Of a DNA stretch of 6,055 bases, positions 4,678-6,055 are shown one piece after another. The position numbers and the translations under genes are program-made. The stretch comes from JAGVGK01 sp038064935 (GTDB taxonomy: Bacteria; Patescibacteriota; Minisyncoccia; Phycocordibacterales; JACOZG01), in NCBI GenBank assembly GCA_038064935.1, contig JBBTRZ010000038.1, positions 1 to 6,055 of the forward strand, read 5' to 3'. Position 1 is the stretch's first letter. Each line of letters opens with the position of its first letter. A model generated the notes under the pieces. It saw only the letters and a list, made by a program, of their open reading frames with translations, was not told where the DNA came from and did not search any database.

Positions 4678-5994
4678 ATGATTAAATCGTTCTTCCGCCC
4701 CTTGCTTGTCGCTATTCTTCGTCTGGAAGCGCGACTCATTCTGTATCGCTACCAACCGAAGGTTGTGGCCATAACTGGCAGTGTCGGGAAGACTGGCGCC
4801 AAAGAGGCAATTACCTTAGCTCTGCAAACCGTCGCCGTTGTTCGACAAAGTCCCAAGAATTACAACACCGAGATGGGAATCTTGCTCACTATTATCGGTG
4901 TCTCCCACCTTCGACCACACTCATTTATTTGGTTTAGAAATATTTTACACGGCCTGCATCTCGCGGTCTTCCGCGCGCCCTATCCCGGGTGGTTGGTACT
5001 CGAGGTCGGAGCCGAGCGCGAAGGCGATATCCGCAATCTCAGCCGTTGGCTCCGACCCGATATCGCGGTATTCACCAGTCTACCGCTTGTACCGGCGCAT
5101 GTGGAATTTTTCTCTTCACCCGCGGCGCTCTTCAAGGAAAAAAGTTTTTTACTCGCGGCGGTAAAACGCGACGGGACCATCATTATAAATAGCGACGATG
5201 AACAAATTGAAGCGATAATTGACAAATTGGTCGCTGATAAGAAATTGGCCGGGCGAAAAATTATTCGCGTTGGTTGGAATAAATCGGCCGAGATTCGCAT
5301 GATTGATTACCAGTTAGCGGAGAGTGAGATGGGCAAACCTCGTGGTCTGATTGGCAAAGTTGATTATGCCGGATTTACCGTGACCATTCATCTCGATCAC
5401 CTCTACGGCCCGCATCAGCTCTATGTCATTCTCCTGGCGCTCGGGGTCACGCTCGCCGGGAGTTTCCCGCTTCTGCCCGTCACCGAAGTGCTCGCGTCTT
5501 ACTATCCACCCGCCGGCCGCGGTCGCTTGATCGAAGGATTGAAGGATACTTTCATTTTCGACGACAGTTACAACGCGTCGCCGGCCGCCATGATCGCGGC
5601 GCTTGAGACATTGAAGAGCTTCCCCGCCGCCGGGCGGAAAATTGCCGTGTTGGGCGATATGCTCGAACTCGGCGCTTACGCCATTGAAGCGCATCGCGAG
5701 ATCGGGAAAGTGGCGGCCGCCACGGCCGACTTGCTCATCACCGTCGGCGTTCGAGCTAAGTTTATTGCCGACGGCGCTGTGGAAGCCGGTTGGGGTAAAA
5801 GGAAACGATGGCACTTCGATGAGGCGAGTATTGCCGGGGTAGTTCTCCAAACCATGTTGAAAGCTGGCGATGTTGTCTTAGTTAAGGGCTCGCAAGCGCT
5901 GCGGCTGGAAAAAACCGTGGAAGAAATTATGCTTCATCCGGAGATGAAAGGAGTACTTCTCGCCCGCCAAGAACCCGAATGGCAAACACACTAA
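4678..5994 (+). CDS. murF: Mur ligase, MurF type (UDP-MurNAc-tripeptide--D-Ala-D-Ala ligase), lacking the usual N-terminal domain
   Basis: MurF uses ATP in the cytosol to add D-Ala-D-Ala to the UDP-MurNAc-tripeptide, the last soluble step of the wall precursor. In this 438-aa protein the P-loop GSVGKTG (34-40; Lys38, Thr39) comes very early, so the roughly 80-residue domain that normally binds the UDP-sugar substrate is absent and replaced by a 27-residue hydrophobic and basic helix. The ATPase domain continues with NYNTEMG (61-67), EVGAEREGDI (109-118) and FSSPAALFKEKSF (145-157), where Lys155 aligns with the carbamylated Lys of AKGE. The C-terminal domain shows DDSYNASPAAM (295-305), LGDMLELG (325-332) and VKGSQALRLE (402-411), all MurF-like. 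Residues 75-104 include an unusual hydrophobic, aromatic segment (SFIWFRNILHGLHLAVF). P-loop GKTT is GKTG here. The gene starts 2 nt after ftsI without a Shine-Dalgarno sequence, so reinitiation is likely. A different Mur-type ligase role (for example MurE-like) is less likely. Confidence 0.85.
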   Translation: MIKSFFRPLLVAILRLEARLILYRYQPKVVAITGSVGKTGAKEAITLALQTVAVVRQSPKNYNTEMGILLTIIGVSHLRPHSFIWFRNILHGLHLAVFRAPYPGWLVLEVGAEREGDIRNLSRWLRPDIAVFTSLPLVPAHVEFFSSPAALFKEKSFLLAAVKRDGTIIINSDDEQIEAIIDKLVADKKLAGRKIIRVGWNKSAEIRMIDYQLAESEMGKPRGLIGKVDYAGFTVTIHLDHLYGPHQLYVILLALGVTLAGSFPLLPVTEVLASYYPPAGRGRLIEGLKDTFIFDDSYNASPAAMIAALETLKSFPAAGRKIAVLGDMLELGAYAIEAHREIGKVAAATADLLITVGVRAKFIADGAVEAGWGKRKRWHFDEASIAGVVLQTMLKAGDVVLVKGSQALRLEKTVEEIMLHPEMKGVLLARQEPEWQTH

Positions 5995-6055
5995 CGAAGG
6001 CTTATTAGACAATAATTAAGTGTTACCGAAATCAGTTTTTAAATCATATCACTTT
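5995..6055. other. AT-rich tail with no recognised gene
   Basis: These 61 bases after the murF stop contain no start codon with a supported reading frame, no strong terminator and no convincing promoter. A weak 5-bp A/T inverted repeat (6002-6006 with 6011-6015) is present. The operon may continue beyond the window. Confidence 0.4.

Noticed and set aside
5314..5850. 178-codon open frame on the - strand opposite murF
   Set aside because: It lies opposite conserved MurF C-terminal motifs and is explained by the codon bias of murF.
6002..6055. Promoter or terminator after murF
   Set aside because: Only weak, AT-rich matches (for example TTACCG with CATATC 16 bp later) and a 5-bp A/T stem are present; these are expected by chance in such sequence.

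Overview
The window is an ordinary but tightly packed bacterial chromosomal segment: six protein genes, all on the + strand, with no mobile element, RNA gene or CRISPR array seen. The genes are a ribosome hibernation factor (hpf), a membrane-anchored cyclophilin, and then the start of a division and cell wall (dcw) cluster in the order mraZ, rsmH, ftsL-like, ftsI, murF. The proteins look like Candidate Phyla Radiation (Patescibacteria, most likely a Parcubacteria-type lineage). The reasons are a short divergent FtsL-like protein, a MurF without the usual N-terminal substrate domain, an FtsI whose 'RG.I' box is followed by an unusual sequence, an RsmH with altered family motifs, and a compact layout with few Shine-Dalgarno sequences. 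This placement is inferred from protein character, not from a search. TGA is used as a stop (mraZ) and TGG for Trp, so the genetic code looks standard.

Region by region: bases 1-134 are a leader with a 15-bp perfect palindrome, two TTGACA hexamers and two TACACTA heptamers; the second heptamer lies so close to the hpf ATG that the transcript could be leaderless. hpf (135-515) is followed after 17 nt by the cyclophilin gene (533-1144). A strong intrinsic terminator (1181-1206) closes this unit. The next 85 bases form a dense control region for the dcw operon: a perfect DnaA box (1211-1219), a sigma70-like promoter (1225-1254), and two exact 16-bp copies of a TGGGN-N5-TGGTN pair. One copy lies in the promoter spacer and the other between the predicted transcription start and mraZ. 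These match the known style of MraZ binding sites. mraZ, rsmH, ftsL-like, ftsI and murF then follow with gaps of 17, 12, -14 and 2 nt, which indicates one transcript.

Together, the second unit supplies a transcriptional regulator of the cluster (MraZ), a 16S rRNA methyltransferase (RsmH), two septal membrane proteins (FtsL-like and the transpeptidase FtsI) and the ligase that completes the UDP-MurNAc-pentapeptide precursor (MurF). No murE sits between ftsI and murF, where it is found in many bacteria. The last 61 bases are AT-rich and hold no recognisable gene.

I found no wholly new system. The most interesting point is the control region at 1211-1280, where apparent MraZ autoregulation and a possible DnaA input meet on one promoter.
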